The position numbers were made by a program, and so were the translations under genes. A DNA stretch of 64,000 nt from Singulisphaera sp. GP187 (GTDB lineage: Bacteria; Planctomycetota; Planctomycetia; Gemmatales; Gemmataceae): contig CAMDQN010000008.1 of the NCBI GenBank assembly GCA_945905925.1, positions 1-64,000 of the forward strand, given 5' to 3'. Below are positions 8,257 through 18,492 of the stretch, in pieces. The notes under the pieces were generated by a model. The model was not told the origin of the DNA. It did not search any database and saw only the letters and a program-made list of their open reading frames with translations. Positions within the stretch are counted from its first letter, which is position 1, and each line of letters starts with the position of its first letter.

Positions 8257-8685
8257 TCAGATCTTGATGACCTTGAGACGGCGGGAGATTTCTTCGACCG
8301 GAATCACTTCGCCTTTGCCGGACCCGGGACACGCTTCGCAGGTGTGTTTCCAGTCTTCGGGCGTCGCGACGTTGCTATCCCAGAACGGCCACGTGCGGCA
8401 CTGCGCCGGGCGCACCTTGTACACGGTGCAGCCTTTTTTGCGGTCGTAGAAGGCGCAATCGCCGTTGGCTTTTTCGCGGAGCGTGCGCCGGCCGCGCGCC
8501 TTGCGGGTGTGCAGTTCACGCACCTCGTCGAGCGGTTCGCCCAGAAACGCGGCGAGGGCTGCGAGTTCTTCGTCAGTAATCCACACGAACCCGGGCGCGC
8601 CGGTGCAGCAGTCGCCGCACTGCGTACACTCGAACGCGAGTCCACCAGCGTACCACACGTTCTCGGTCTGCATTTCTTCGCTCAC
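8257..8685 (-). CDS. YkgJ-family cysteine-cluster protein (first copy)
   Basis: A 142-residue member of the YkgJ/CxxCxxCC family. FECTQCGDCCTGAPGFVWIT (residues 18-37) is the diagnostic cluster; further Cys lie in GDCAFYDRKKGCTVYKVRP, QCRTWPFWDSNV and HTCEACPGSG. The set suggests one or two bound metal ions. The GDPD gene begins 9 bases after its stop. It shares only the fold pattern, not close sequence, with the second YkgJ protein of the operon, so they are not a recent duplication. Family activity is not established. Confidence 0.85.
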   Translation of the reverse strand: MSEEMQTENVWYAGGLAFECTQCGDCCTGAPGFVWITDEELAALAAFLGEPLDEVRELHTRKARGRRTLREKANGDCAFYDRKKGCTVYKVRPAQCRTWPFWDSNVATPEDWKHTCEACPGSGKGEVIPVEEISRRLKVIKI

Positions 8686-8757
8686 GGTTACGCTGCTCCG
8701 GTGTCGGTGAAGATGATGATACCGCGCCCGCGGAGCACTCGTCGCCCTGATAAACGC

Positions 8758-8785
8758 GAACCGGTCGCCCGAAGGCGGCCGGTTC
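8758..8785 (-). terminator. Hairpin after macro-domain gene
   Basis: Stem GAACCGGTCGCC with GGCGGCCGGTTC (11 of 12 paired) and a CGAA loop, 23 bases beyond the macro-domain stop. Probable terminator for the leftward transcript. Confidence 0.6.
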
Positions 8786-8808
8786 AGTTTCGCTTCGCGA
8801 TATTCGCA

Positions 8809-9501
8809 TCAGTGGCAACAGCCGTCGGTGTGTTCTTCAAGCACTGCGGGTGGCTTCACGCGCAGGCGGTCACGTTCCAGACGCGGCCCGATCGCGCCGA
8901 ACTGTTCCTGCATCGTTTCGCGCAGGGAGTCGTAGTCGCGGAAGTCGTGGTCGTTGAACAGAGTGTAGCCGGTCCACATCAGGTTCGCACACACCCGCGG
9001 CGGAACACGCCCAGTCGCGGCACCCAGACCCGGAATCGCGACCGACGTGATGCTGTCGGGGATTCGCGCGTTCTGCTGGTGGATCGCCTGGAACGCCGCG
9101 GCACACGCCAGCGCCACGTTGAACGTGTTGCTCACGTTCTCCGCGGAAGTCACCATCGTTGGTGTGGAGATGAGATACTTCGGGAGTTCCGCGTCGGTCG
9201 GCACGCAGGTCGCGGAGCCGATCGGCATTGCGCCGTCGAATCGCTTCTTGATTTCGGTCTGAACGCGGCGCTCGATCTTGGAACCGAGGAACCGCTTGAT
9301 GACGGCATCCAGTCCGCCGTCCATGCTGCCTTGGGAGTTGGTTGGTGTGACCCAGGCATCGACCGGTTGCGAGAGCATCGAGCCGTGCGTGATCTCGACC
9401 TCCGGCGTGTCCGCGAACGCGGCCTGCCACGCCCGCACCACGGCGGTGTTCACGTCCACCAGAACGACGTTCAGCACGGGTTTCATGAACACTACAGACA
9501 T
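8809..9501 (-). CDS. Macro-domain (ADP-ribose-binding) protein
   Basis: A 230-residue protein built around one macro domain. GLDAVIKRFLG is preceded by VTPTNSQGSMDGG (about residues 44-62), the nucleotide-binding loop where macro domains have NAAN...GGGV, and SVAIPGLGAATGRVPP (about 158-173) is the second phosphate loop. Macro domains bind ADP-ribose or hydrolyse its esters and phosphates. The frame runs open to 9777, but the ATG at 9501 follows GGAGAAAGCAC, a strong ribosome binding site, and the family similarity starts there. The C-terminus ends DGCCH, possibly a metal site. Nothing around it (no toxin or sirtuin gene) ties it to a pathway. Confidence 0.82.
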   Translation of the reverse strand: MSVVFMKPVLNVVLVDVNTAVVRAWQAAFADTPEVEITHGSMLSQPVDAWVTPTNSQGSMDGGLDAVIKRFLGSKIERRVQTEIKKRFDGAMPIGSATCVPTDAELPKYLISTPTMVTSAENVSNTFNVALACAAAFQAIHQQNARIPDSITSVAIPGLGAATGRVPPRVCANLMWTGYTLFNDHDFRDYDSLRETMQEQFGAIGPRLERDRLRVKPPAVLEEHTDGCCH

Positions 9502-9902
9502 GTGCTTTCTCCGGTTTGAGAAAATGGGTGGTTGGGAAGTGAGGTGGGTATACCGCGCCCGCTCCGCGCACCGGATGTCGGTTGGTACAAAAGTGTTGAA
9601 CCCCTTGACGGGATGACCGACCTTGGCGACCAGAACGGCACGTCGGTGACCTTCGCCGGACTGACCGCGCTGAAACAGCGGCTCCCCCGGTTGCCGGATT
9701 GATGGCTCGGCCGTCTTACCCATAGAAGTAGTTGTTTCTGCCTCTTCACCCGGTGGCACGGGCGCTGCTTCTGTCATGGAACAGCAAGTCCCCTCTTGCC
9801 CCGGCGCGGTCGCGTTCGCATCCTGTTAACACCGGCGCCCACCGGTCGGATCTCTCCCCACCACCGCTCCGAGGGTTCCGCTGCCCTTCGCGGAGGTCGC
9901 GA
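9502..9902. other. Divergent intergenic region, 401 bp
   Basis: Lies between the leftward macro-domain gene and the rightward membrane/spermidine-synthase gene and must hold both promoters. A GTATAC palindrome at 9548-9553 could be part of a -10 element for the macro-domain gene, but no matching -35 is visible. Frames through here read open but with low-complexity translations; I see no gene. Confidence 0.4.
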
Positions 9903-12188
9903 TTGCTCGCCGTCCTGTACGCGACAACCCTGTTCGTCGGGGCAGCTCTGCTGTTCCTCGTCCAACCGCTCGTCGGCAAGCTCCTCTTGCCGCTCGTCGG
10001 AGGTACGCCCGGGGTCTGGAACACTTGCATGGTGTTCTTCCAAATCGTTCTCCTTGCGGGCTACCTCTACGCACACCGCAGCACCGGTAGACTCGGCGTC
10101 CGACGACAGACCGTGTTCCACCTGCTCGCGCTCGCCACCGTGGTCGTGTCGTTCAAGGTCGCGGTCGCGATCACAGGGTCACCGGTCGCGGTCGTGCCGT
10201 CGATGCTCCCCGACGATCAGGATTCGTCGTTCCTCATGGTCATCCGGCTCGGCCTCGCGGTCGGGGTCGCGGTCGGCGTGCCGTTCTTTGTGCTGTCCAC
10301 CACGTCGCCGCTGCTCCAACGTTGGTTCGCTTCCACCGGCCACCCCGCCGCGAAAGACCCGTACTTCCTCTACGCCGCGAGCAACGCCGGCAGTCTGTTG
10401 GGGCTACTCGCGTACCCGCTCGTCATCGAGCCGCGGCTCACGCTGTACGAGCAACAGTGGGTGTTCACGGGCGGTGTGATCGGCTACGTCGCGATGGTCG
10501 TCGCGTGTTCGCTCACGGTCATTCGAAAGCCCGCGACGGAACTGAAACCGACCGAATCGCTCAGCCCGAAACCGGACCGCTTGCGCATCGTTCGGTGGGT
10601 GATGCTCGCGGGGCTACCGTCGAGCCTGCTCCTCGGCGTCACCACGCACGTTTCGACCGACCTCGCGCCGGTGCCGCTACTGTGGGTGGTGCCGCTCGCG
10701 CTGTACCTGATGAGCTTCATTCTGGTGTTCGCGCGATGGCCGGACAGTGTTCACCGCGTCGTTGGTCGCGTCACGCCGATGCTGCTCCTGTTCGTCGTGC
10801 TCACGCTCCTGACCAACGCGGCCGAACCGCTCGCGGTGGTCGGGATGCTGCACATGCTCGCGTTCTTCGGCGTGTGTCTGGTGTGTCATGGTGAACTCGC
10901 GAAGGACCGCCCGCCGCCCGAACACCTCACCGCGTTTTACTTCTGGATGTCGTTCGGCGGCGTCCTCGGCGGGCTGTTCAACGCGCTCGTCGCACCCATC
11001 GTGTTCGCATCGGTCGGGATGGTGGAATACCCGCTCGCGCTCCTGTTGGCTGCGGCCATCAGACCGCGTGGCGACGAACAAGAAGCGAAGTTGCGGTTCG
11101 CCGATGTTGCGCTGGTGTTGGTGCTACTCGGGTTGTCCGTCGGGTTGGTCCTCGCGGTGCAACACTACGTGAAGATGCCGACCGAACCGGACTCGCCCGA
11201 CGCGCTGGTGACGCGTCTGCTTCGTGGCGGACTGATGTTCGGCATTCCTGGTGTGGCTGCGTTCGCGCTGGTCCGCAAGCCAGCACGCTACGCGCTCGCG
11301 CTGGGCGCCATTTTGGTGGCCAGTGCCTTCGATACCGGGCACTTTGGCGAGACCTTACACAAGGAACGAAACTTCTTCGGCGTGATTCGCGTCACGCGCG
11401 ACGGGAAGTTCATCAAGTTGATCCACGGTACCACGCTGCACGGGCAACAAAGAGCCGACGAACCCGGCCCGCCGCGCCCGATGACGTATTACCACCGGAG
11501 AGGCCCGGTCGGGCAGGTGTTCGATTCGCTTCCACCGAAGCCCGGTCGGAAGGTGGGTGTCGTCGGCTTGGGTACGGGAGCCGTGGCGTCTTATGCGAAG
11601 CCGGGGGAGGAGTGGACCTTCTACGAGATCGACCCGGCGGTGGTGCGGATCGCACGCGACACGTCGTACTTCCGCTTCCTGTCGGAGTGCCAGGGTACGT
11701 GCAACGTGGTTCTCGGCGACGCCCGCCGTCACCTCTCGCGACCGGACAGCGGCTCCTACGACGTGATCATCCTCGACGGCTTCTGTTCCGACGCGATCCC
11801 GGTTCACCTGCTCACGCGCGAGGCCATCGCGCTTTATGTGTCGAAGCTCAAACCGAACGGCATCATCGCGCTACACGTGTCGAACAACCACCTCGATCTG
11901 CCGCCGCTGATCCGCCGGTTGGCCGACGACCACGACTCGAAGTTGGTCGTCCGCTACTGTCACGATGTGCCGCTCGAAACCGAGCGCGACGACGGCAAGA
12001 CGGAGTCGCAGTGGATGCTGTTGGCGCGAACGGAAGCCGACCTCGCCCCGATCCTCGACCGCGAGCACGCGTCCGCGAAGAAGTCACTCGTGCAGTGGAA
12101 CGAGGTTCCGTGGGAGGACGGCCCGATCTGGCGCGACGACTTCGCGAACCTGCTCCGCGTCTGGAAGAAGCGCGGCAAGCAGGACTGA
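9903..12188 (+). CDS. Fused multi-TM / spermidine-synthase-like protein
   Basis: A 761-residue fusion. The first 470 or so residues are a run of about twelve hydrophobic helices opening with LLYA-type sequence (LYATTLFVGAALLFLVQPLV, then GTPGVWNTCMVFFQ), the MFS-like membrane half of this family. The C-terminal half is a Rossmann methyltransferase fold: VGVVGLGTGAVASYA (about 557-571) is the SAM-type glycine motif, FYEIDPAVVRIA gives the acidic ribose contact, and YDVIILDGF follows. Members are called fused MFS/spermidine synthases, but the substrate is unproven and there is no speD or arginine decarboxylase nearby. The TTG at 9903 is chosen because GGAGG lies 6 bases ahead and it begins the first helix; the frame runs open to 9732. 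Confidence 0.82.
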   Translation: MLAVLYATTLFVGAALLFLVQPLVGKLLLPLVGGTPGVWNTCMVFFQIVLLAGYLYAHRSTGRLGVRRQTVFHLLALATVVVSFKVAVAITGSPVAVVPSMLPDDQDSSFLMVIRLGLAVGVAVGVPFFVLSTTSPLLQRWFASTGHPAAKDPYFLYAASNAGSLLGLLAYPLVIEPRLTLYEQQWVFTGGVIGYVAMVVACSLTVIRKPATELKPTESLSPKPDRLRIVRWVMLAGLPSSLLLGVTTHVSTDLAPVPLLWVVPLALYLMSFILVFARWPDSVHRVVGRVTPMLLLFVVLTLLTNAAEPLAVVGMLHMLAFFGVCLVCHGELAKDRPPPEHLTAFYFWMSFGGVLGGLFNALVAPIVFASVGMVEYPLALLLAAAIRPRGDEQEAKLRFADVALVLVLLGLSVGLVLAVQHYVKMPTEPDSPDALVTRLLRGGLMFGIPGVAAFALVRKPARYALALGAILVASAFDTGHFGETLHKERNFFGVIRVTRDGKFIKLIHGTTLHGQQRADEPGPPRPMTYYHRRGPVGQVFDSLPPKPGRKVGVVGLGTGAVASYAKPGEEWTFYEIDPAVVRIARDTSYFRFLSECQGTCNVVLGDARRHLSRPDSGSYDVIILDGFCSDAIPVHLLTREAIALYVSKLKPNGIIALHVSNNHLDLPPLIRRLADDHDSKLVVRYCHDVPLETERDDGKTESQWMLLARTEADLAPILDREHASAKKSLVQWNEVPWEDGPIWRDDFANLLRVWKKRGKQD

Positions 12189-12210
12189 CCGCCGCGAGCC
12201 ATTCAACGCA

Positions 12211-12242
12211 GAAAGCCCCGAGGTTCTCACCTCGGGGCTTTC
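12211..12242 (+). terminator. Strong intrinsic terminator
   Basis: Perfect 14-bp stem GAAAGCCCCGAGGT / ACCTCGGGGCTTTC with a TCTC loop, 22 bases after the fusion gene stop; an A-run before and T-run after the stem make it work on either strand. Confidence 0.9.
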
Positions 12243-12479
12243 GCGTTTGTGTTGCAGTGCGGGTCTACTTCTCGACCTGGATTGTGGCTTCAATTCGGGC
12301 ACGGCTTCCGAGCCGTGGAGATACGAGCTAAACTCACACCAACAATACTCACGCAGAGTAACCCGGCACGCGGGCACACACAATCGCCGTTGCGGATTCG
12401 CGATGAAATCGTACGCACTCTTCGCGTTGGCACGCGGCCCGATCGCGGCTATCATCCGCGTACTCGCGGAGGGTTCGCT

Positions 12480-14720
12480 ATGGTCGGCGGGTTACTCATC
12501 GGTGCTGTGCTGTGCGTGTCGGCCGATCCGGTGCTGGTCGCGCCGGGGATGGCCGAAGCGCGACGAGACGCGCTCGCGCGATACGGTGTGGCCGTCTGGA
12601 ACCTCCGACGCGATCGCCTCCTCACCGCCGCGAAGCAGTTCGAAGCCGCCGCCAAACAAGACCCGGACGCGACCGCACCACTCAAGGAACTCGTCAAGCT
12701 CTACGCGCAGTTGGGACGCGACTCGGAAGCCATCAAACTCGCACGCAAAGTCATCGACAAAGACCCCACCGATTACGACACCGCGATACTCCTCGCACGG
12801 CTGCTCTTTGATGCCGGCGAACTGAAAGAAGCCGTCAGCGCCGCGAAGCTCGCGGCCGAAAGCAAGGGACTTGCGGAGCGCCCGGAGAAAGCCGTGCGCG
12901 TCTATCGTGATCTTGCGATGCTGTGCGAAAAGGCCGGTGATCTCGCCGCGGCGGAGTTCGCGCTTCGGAACGCAGCAGAGCTTGTCACCGAAGGCCGCGC
13001 GGCAGTCATCGCGATTCGCGCGTTCACGCCGAAAGAGGCCGACACCGAAGCCGCCGATTGCCTCGAACGACTGGGGCACATTCTCGTGAAGCGGCGGAAG
13101 TTCGACCCCGCGGCCGAAGCCTACGCCGCGGCAGCCAAACTGTACGCCGACCCCAACAAGGTCGATGACCCGCTCAGCGCCGCGCGCCTTGGCTGGAACC
13201 TCTCCGGTGCGCTTCAAGCGAAGGGCGAGCCGGCCGACGCCATCAAACACCTTGAAGACTTCCTCAAGTTGCAACCGCACGCCCCGGAACCGTATCAGCG
13301 GTTGGCGGATCTGCTCCGCGCCGCGAACCGCGACACCGAAGTCGTCGGCAAACTGCGTGGATACACCACGCGCGACACACTGAACCGCCCGCTCGTGGCG
13401 GTGTACGCCGCGGAGATGGCCCGCGACTCGGCCACGCGGCGCGACGCGGACGAACTGTTTGCCACCATCATGAAGGTCAGCGGCGACCCGAAGGTGATCG
13501 CGGTTATCGTGCGGTCGCACCTCGACACGGGCCGCGCGAAGGAGATCATCGCCGCCATCGATCGCTCTTTCACCCTGCTCGACGACAAGAAGAAGGAGAA
13601 ACCGGTCGCACCCGCGACGGCCACGCAGAAGACTCTCGCCGCGGACCAGGCCCGGGCCATCGCCGACGCGTTCCGCGACAACCCAAAGGGCGTCGAGTCG
13701 CTCATGCACGCCGCCGCCGAAGACCTGGGTCTCGGCACCAATCGCAGTCACGGCACGGGCTACTTCCTGGGCGCGCTCGCGGCGAAGCACGACAAACTCG
13801 CCCTCGCCGCGGGGCAGTTCCGTCAGGCGATTTCCCGGTTACAAACGCCGAACGATTCGGCCGCGCGGGCCGAGGCGTACTCGGCGCTCATCAACGTGCT
13901 GTGGCTCGCGAACAAGCCGGACGAGGTCGAGAGAGAGTGTCACAACGCGATGGACCCGCAAAGCATTCAGCCGTTCCTCTCCTATCACCTCGCCCTCGCC
14001 CTCGCCGAACAGGGCAAGGCGAAGGAGGCCATCGCCACCGCGGACCAGACCATTCTGCAAGCACCAGCCGGTGAACGCCTTCCGGTCCGGCTGGCGAAGC
14101 ATCGCGTGTTGTGTGTCCTGGGCAAGTGGGACGAAGCCATCGAGTACGGCAAGAAGCTGTCCGACGAGTTCGACGGTCCGGCCGACAAGCAGCGACTCCG
14201 GCACGCGCAGGCGACGGCATACTCCGGCGCAAAGAAACCGGCGGAGTCGGAGTCGCTGTTGCGCGCGATTCTCGACGACGACGCCGACGACGCAGGCGCG
14301 TGCAACGACCTGGGCTACAACCTCGCGGACCAGGGGCGCAACCTCGATGAAGCAGAACGGCTGGTTAGGCACGCGATTGTTCTGGACCGCATCAAGCAGC
14401 GGAAAGCCGGGAGCGTGGAGGTCGAGAACGCGGCGTATCGCGACAGCCTGGGTTGGGTGTTCTTCCGTCAGGGGAAGTTCGCGGAGGCGAAAGCGGAACT
14501 GGAGTACGCGTTGACGCTCCCGGGCGGGGCGAAGAGTGGGACGATGTGGGACCACTTGGGCGACGTGCTGTTCCGACTGAACGACAAGGTGAAGGCAAAG
14601 GCCGCGTGGGAGAAGGCGAAGGAGTTGTACGAGGCGGACGTGCGGCAGTCGTCGCGCCTGAGGCGCGACGGCCACCTGGAAGAGGTGAAGCGGAAGCTCC
14701 AGCGTGCCGTGCCGCAGTGA
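12480..14720 (+). CDS. TPR-repeat protein
   Basis: A 746-residue tetratricopeptide protein. The ATG at 12480 follows GGAGGGTTCGCT and opens a hydrophobic stretch (MVGGLLIGAVLCVSADPVLV) that acts as a signal peptide. Repeats with the TPR pattern (W/L, G, Y, A, P spacing) are visible from about residue 40 to 130 (ATAPLKELVKLYAQLGRDSE and PTDYDTAILLARLLFDAGEL), around 200-290 (AEAYAAAAKLYADPN) and again at 620-730 (AGACNDLGYNLADQGRNLDE and DSLGWVFFRQGKFAEAKAEL, GTMWDHLGDVLFRLN). TPRs mediate protein contacts; the partner is unknown. It is isolated from the preceding gene by the terminator and may be monocistronic. Confidence 0.85.
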   Translation: MVGGLLIGAVLCVSADPVLVAPGMAEARRDALARYGVAVWNLRRDRLLTAAKQFEAAAKQDPDATAPLKELVKLYAQLGRDSEAIKLARKVIDKDPTDYDTAILLARLLFDAGELKEAVSAAKLAAESKGLAERPEKAVRVYRDLAMLCEKAGDLAAAEFALRNAAELVTEGRAAVIAIRAFTPKEADTEAADCLERLGHILVKRRKFDPAAEAYAAAAKLYADPNKVDDPLSAARLGWNLSGALQAKGEPADAIKHLEDFLKLQPHAPEPYQRLADLLRAANRDTEVVGKLRGYTTRDTLNRPLVAVYAAEMARDSATRRDADELFATIMKVSGDPKVIAVIVRSHLDTGRAKEIIAAIDRSFTLLDDKKKEKPVAPATATQKTLAADQARAIADAFRDNPKGVESLMHAAAEDLGLGTNRSHGTGYFLGALAAKHDKLALAAGQFRQAISRLQTPNDSAARAEAYSALINVLWLANKPDEVERECHNAMDPQSIQPFLSYHLALALAEQGKAKEAIATADQTILQAPAGERLPVRLAKHRVLCVLGKWDEAIEYGKKLSDEFDGPADKQRLRHAQATAYSGAKKPAESESLLRAILDDDADDAGACNDLGYNLADQGRNLDEAERLVRHAIVLDRIKQRKAGSVEVENAAYRDSLGWVFFRQGKFAEAKAELEYALTLPGGAKSGTMWDHLGDVLFRLNDKVKAKAAWEKAKELYEADVRQSSRLRRDGHLEEVKRKLQRAVPQ

Positions 14721-14801
14721 GCGAGCAATACCGACGGTCAGGTGTTGGAGGTTCTGGACGCGACCGAGGAGAAGATCCGCGGCAAGAAACTGGAGCCGTA
14801 G
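14721..14801 (+). pseudogene. Orphan C-terminal gene tail
   Basis: Right after the TPR stop and in the same frame, 26 codons run to a TAG at 14801: ...NTDGQVLEVLDATEEKIRGK and KLEP. Codon use is coding-like and the text reads like the last residues of a protein, but there is no start codon context and no body. I read it as the remnant end of a lost gene; its parent is not recognised. A read-through tail of the TPR protein is a less likely alternative. Confidence 0.35.
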
Positions 14802-14807
14802 CGGACG

Positions 14808-15023
14808 TCACGGCTTCACAAGTCGCGGGGCGGGAGCAACGACGGGCGGCAGGTGGTCCTGCTTCGGGTGTTTCTTGATCGCACGAACGCAATCTTGGGT
14901 TTCGCGGAACCCGTCGCCGGCCTTCGCCTTGCACTGGTAGAACGCCGGGTCCGCGACCGGGGCCATCTCGAACACGAACCGCCCGCCCTTCTTGGGGTCG
15001 TCGTCGGTGCCGAACGCGAACAT
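14808..15023 (-). CDS. Short hypothetical ORF, probably a truncated gene
   Basis: A 71-residue reading (MFAFGTDDDPKKGGRFVFEM...) with good coding-type base composition and two Cys (YQCKAK, TQDCVRA). The frame remains open upstream through PLNDRPLIGAIQDARRKT and into the palindrome next to the copied sdhA end, with no convincing start signal. It is more likely the C-terminal part of a gene whose front was lost than a complete small protein. It stops 6 bases from the orphan tail on the other strand. Function unknown. Confidence 0.4.
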   Translation of the reverse strand: MFAFGTDDDPKKGGRFVFEMAPVADPAFYQCKAKAGDGFRETQDCVRAIKKHPKQDHLPPVVAPAPRLVKP

Positions 15024-15078
15024 GGTCTTGCGCCGCGCGTCCTGAATCGCGCCGATCAGCGGCCGGTCATTCAGCGGG

Positions 15079-15262
15079 CTGCGGGCTTCACCCCCCGCGG
15101 CCCGTTCGCTTCCCGCGCCTCACTTGTAGCTCCGCTCCACCAACTTCACGGTCTCGAAGGTGAGCGGTTCCTCGTTCCTCACGGGCGGCTTGCCGTCGCC
15201 GGCGTACTCCCACGCGGCCACATGGCAGAACTTCGCGTCGTCGCGCTTCGCCTCGCCGTCGG
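15079..15262 (-). pseudogene. Copied 3' end of sdhA
   Basis: Bases 15145-15262 are identical to 16441-16558 inside the real sdhA, 118 of 118. The similarity continues, weaker, to the shared stop codon (15120) and into a GC-rich hairpin downstream. It encodes only the last 46 or so residues of SdhA ([20 protein letters not shown] to RSYK). It has no start of its own; the frame runs backward into unrelated sequence antisense to the next gene. The exact identity indicates a recent duplication or gene conversion. Confidence 0.85.
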
Positions 15263-15272
15263 TGCTGGTCAA

Positions 15273-15707
15273 GTGAATCAACTCCGTATCTACCTCGAAC
15301 TGTTGGGTAGTGGTAAAACACTTTCGGTCGCTCAGAAGGCCGAAATGGAACAGTGGCTGGAACGCATGGGCAAGTACGGGCTCGCAGCAGAAGGTGAACA
15401 GCGACTCGAACAACTTCAGACGTTGGTTGGCGCGCTCGGCAAAGTCGTGAAACGGCCAGCCGCCGTTGGCGGGGCGCTCACTTATTACAAGCAGTGCGTC
15501 GATGCAATCGTCAATCTGACGAAAGGCGTGAAGGAGAACGAGTACCAGAAGTTCAAGAACGAAATGGGTGACTTGGTCTGGGAGAAGGCAAAAGAAAAGT
15601 ATGACGAAATCAAGGCCGGGTTCGTCGCCGAGTGGGCGGCGCACCACTGGCTTCGGTATCAGGCCGAGGTGCTCCAAGGGAAACTGAATGCCATGCCAAA
15701 CCCATAA
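15273..15707 (+). CDS. Helical hypothetical protein, 144 aa
   Basis: Not recognised. A mostly alpha-helical, soluble protein: MNQLRIYLELLGSGKTLSVA then long charged helices (QKAEMEQWLERMGKYGLAAE, ENEYQKFKNEMGDLVWEKAK) and an aromatic end (AEWAAHHWLRYQAEVLQGKL). Its base composition is clearly less GC-rich than the neighbours, which together with the odd junction suggests arrival from elsewhere. The GTG at 15273 lies 10 bases after the edge of the copied sdhA segment, so its original upstream region may have been lost; AAG ahead of the GTG is a poor ribosome binding site. Frame also opens back to 14853 but that part is antisense to other features. The opposite-strand 199-residue reading is rejected as shadow. 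Confidence 0.5.
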   Translation: MNQLRIYLELLGSGKTLSVAQKAEMEQWLERMGKYGLAAEGEQRLEQLQTLVGALGKVVKRPAAVGGALTYYKQCVDAIVNLTKGVKENEYQKFKNEMGDLVWEKAKEKYDEIKAGFVAEWAAHHWLRYQAEVLQGKLNAMPNP

Positions 15708-15743
15708 TACTCCGCCCAACCTTCGGATGCCGAGAGGTGACTA

Positions 15744-16328
15744 ATGCTCCGTCTCGTTCTGATTGCGCTGTTCAGCCCATGCCTTGCCGCTCTTGCTGCG
15801 CCCGTGCCGAAGGAACCGCCGCAGCCGACCGTGGCGGTCCTCCGGCAGGCGATCGGGAAAAGTCACCTGGGTAAAGAGGTGCGTGCCATCGGACGACACC
15901 TCGGGGAAGACCCGGTGATCAAATACAACGCCTGGTCGGGCGATCCGAAGCGAGACAACGGCGGTGAAGACACCGGCTTCTACCTGCTCTGGAAATCGAA
16001 GGGGCTCGACATGGCGTTCGAGAACGGAAAACTGAAAACGATCTGGCTGTTCAACGAAGGCGCGGACGAGCACAAGCGATACAGCGGAGAATTGCCCGGT
16101 GGTGTGTCGTTTGACGACGACCGAGTTGCGGTCGAGAAGAAACTCGGCAAGCCGGACGAGGTAACCGAATTAGGTGTTCGGAAGGTTTTGGGAAAAGGAC
16201 CAGAGATCGAAGAAATCTGGCTTGATTATACGAAGGGGCCATCGATCAGCATGCGCCGACCTGCGAACAGCGAAAAGTGGACAGTCCATTACATTGCTTT
16301 TCACTCGGTTGATGAAGACAGGAAATAA
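15744..16328 (+). CDS. Secreted hypothetical protein
   Basis: A 194-residue exported protein. Signal peptide at residues 1-18 (MLRLVLIALFSPCLAALA, cleaved before APVPKEPP, a common planctomycete mature start). The body has alternating charged and hydrophobic strands (DTGFYLLWKSKGLDMAFENG, IWLFNEGADEHKRYSGELPG) resembling small secreted proteins compared with a 'SMI/phytase-like' fold only loosely; no family assigned. ATG at 15744 follows GAGAGGTGACTA. It converges on sdhA with 87 bases between. Confidence 0.65.
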   Translation: MLRLVLIALFSPCLAALAAPVPKEPPQPTVAVLRQAIGKSHLGKEVRAIGRHLGEDPVIKYNAWSGDPKRDNGGEDTGFYLLWKSKGLDMAFENGKLKTIWLFNEGADEHKRYSGELPGGVSFDDDRVAVEKKLGKPDEVTELGVRKVLGKGPEIEEIWLDYTKGPSISMRRPANSEKWTVHYIAFHSVDEDRK

Positions 16329-16415
16329 CCAAACTTCGCTGGCGCTAACCAACACCGCACCGCGCTTTGACGAGGCAGGCGAGCCGCGAGTTCATCCCCG
16401 CGGCCCGCTTTCATC

Positions 16416-18332
<1,917 letters not shown>

Positions 18333-18364
18333 GATTTACCCGTGTGTAACGGCAGAAAGGAGGG

Positions 18365-18488
18365 CCGTAGGTCGGGCCTCGTCTTCGAGGCCCGACGTCT
18401 TCTCGTCACCCGCACCGCGCGGCGATTGCTCCCCATCTCGCGGCGCGGGGCGCCACGTCGGGCCTCGAAGGCTCGACCCGACCTACGG
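18365..18488. repeat. Nested palindromic element between sdhC and sdhA
   Basis: Outer arms CCGTAGGTCGGG (18365-18376) and CCCGACCTACGG (18477-18488). Inside is a second hairpin, GTCGGGCCTCG / CGAGGCCCGAC (18371-18396). It fills most of the operon gap; a hairpin here could lower or separate sdhA transcription from sdhC. Confidence 0.85.
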
Positions 18489-18492
18489 TCGT

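Noticed and set aside
7603-9519. 638-residue plus-strand open frame
   Set aside because: Antisense to GDPD, YkgJ and the macro-domain gene, all with family motifs on the minus strand.
8809-9777. Long form of the macro-domain protein starting at 9777
   Set aside because: The first 92 residues show no family similarity, while a strong ribosome binding site lies before 9501.
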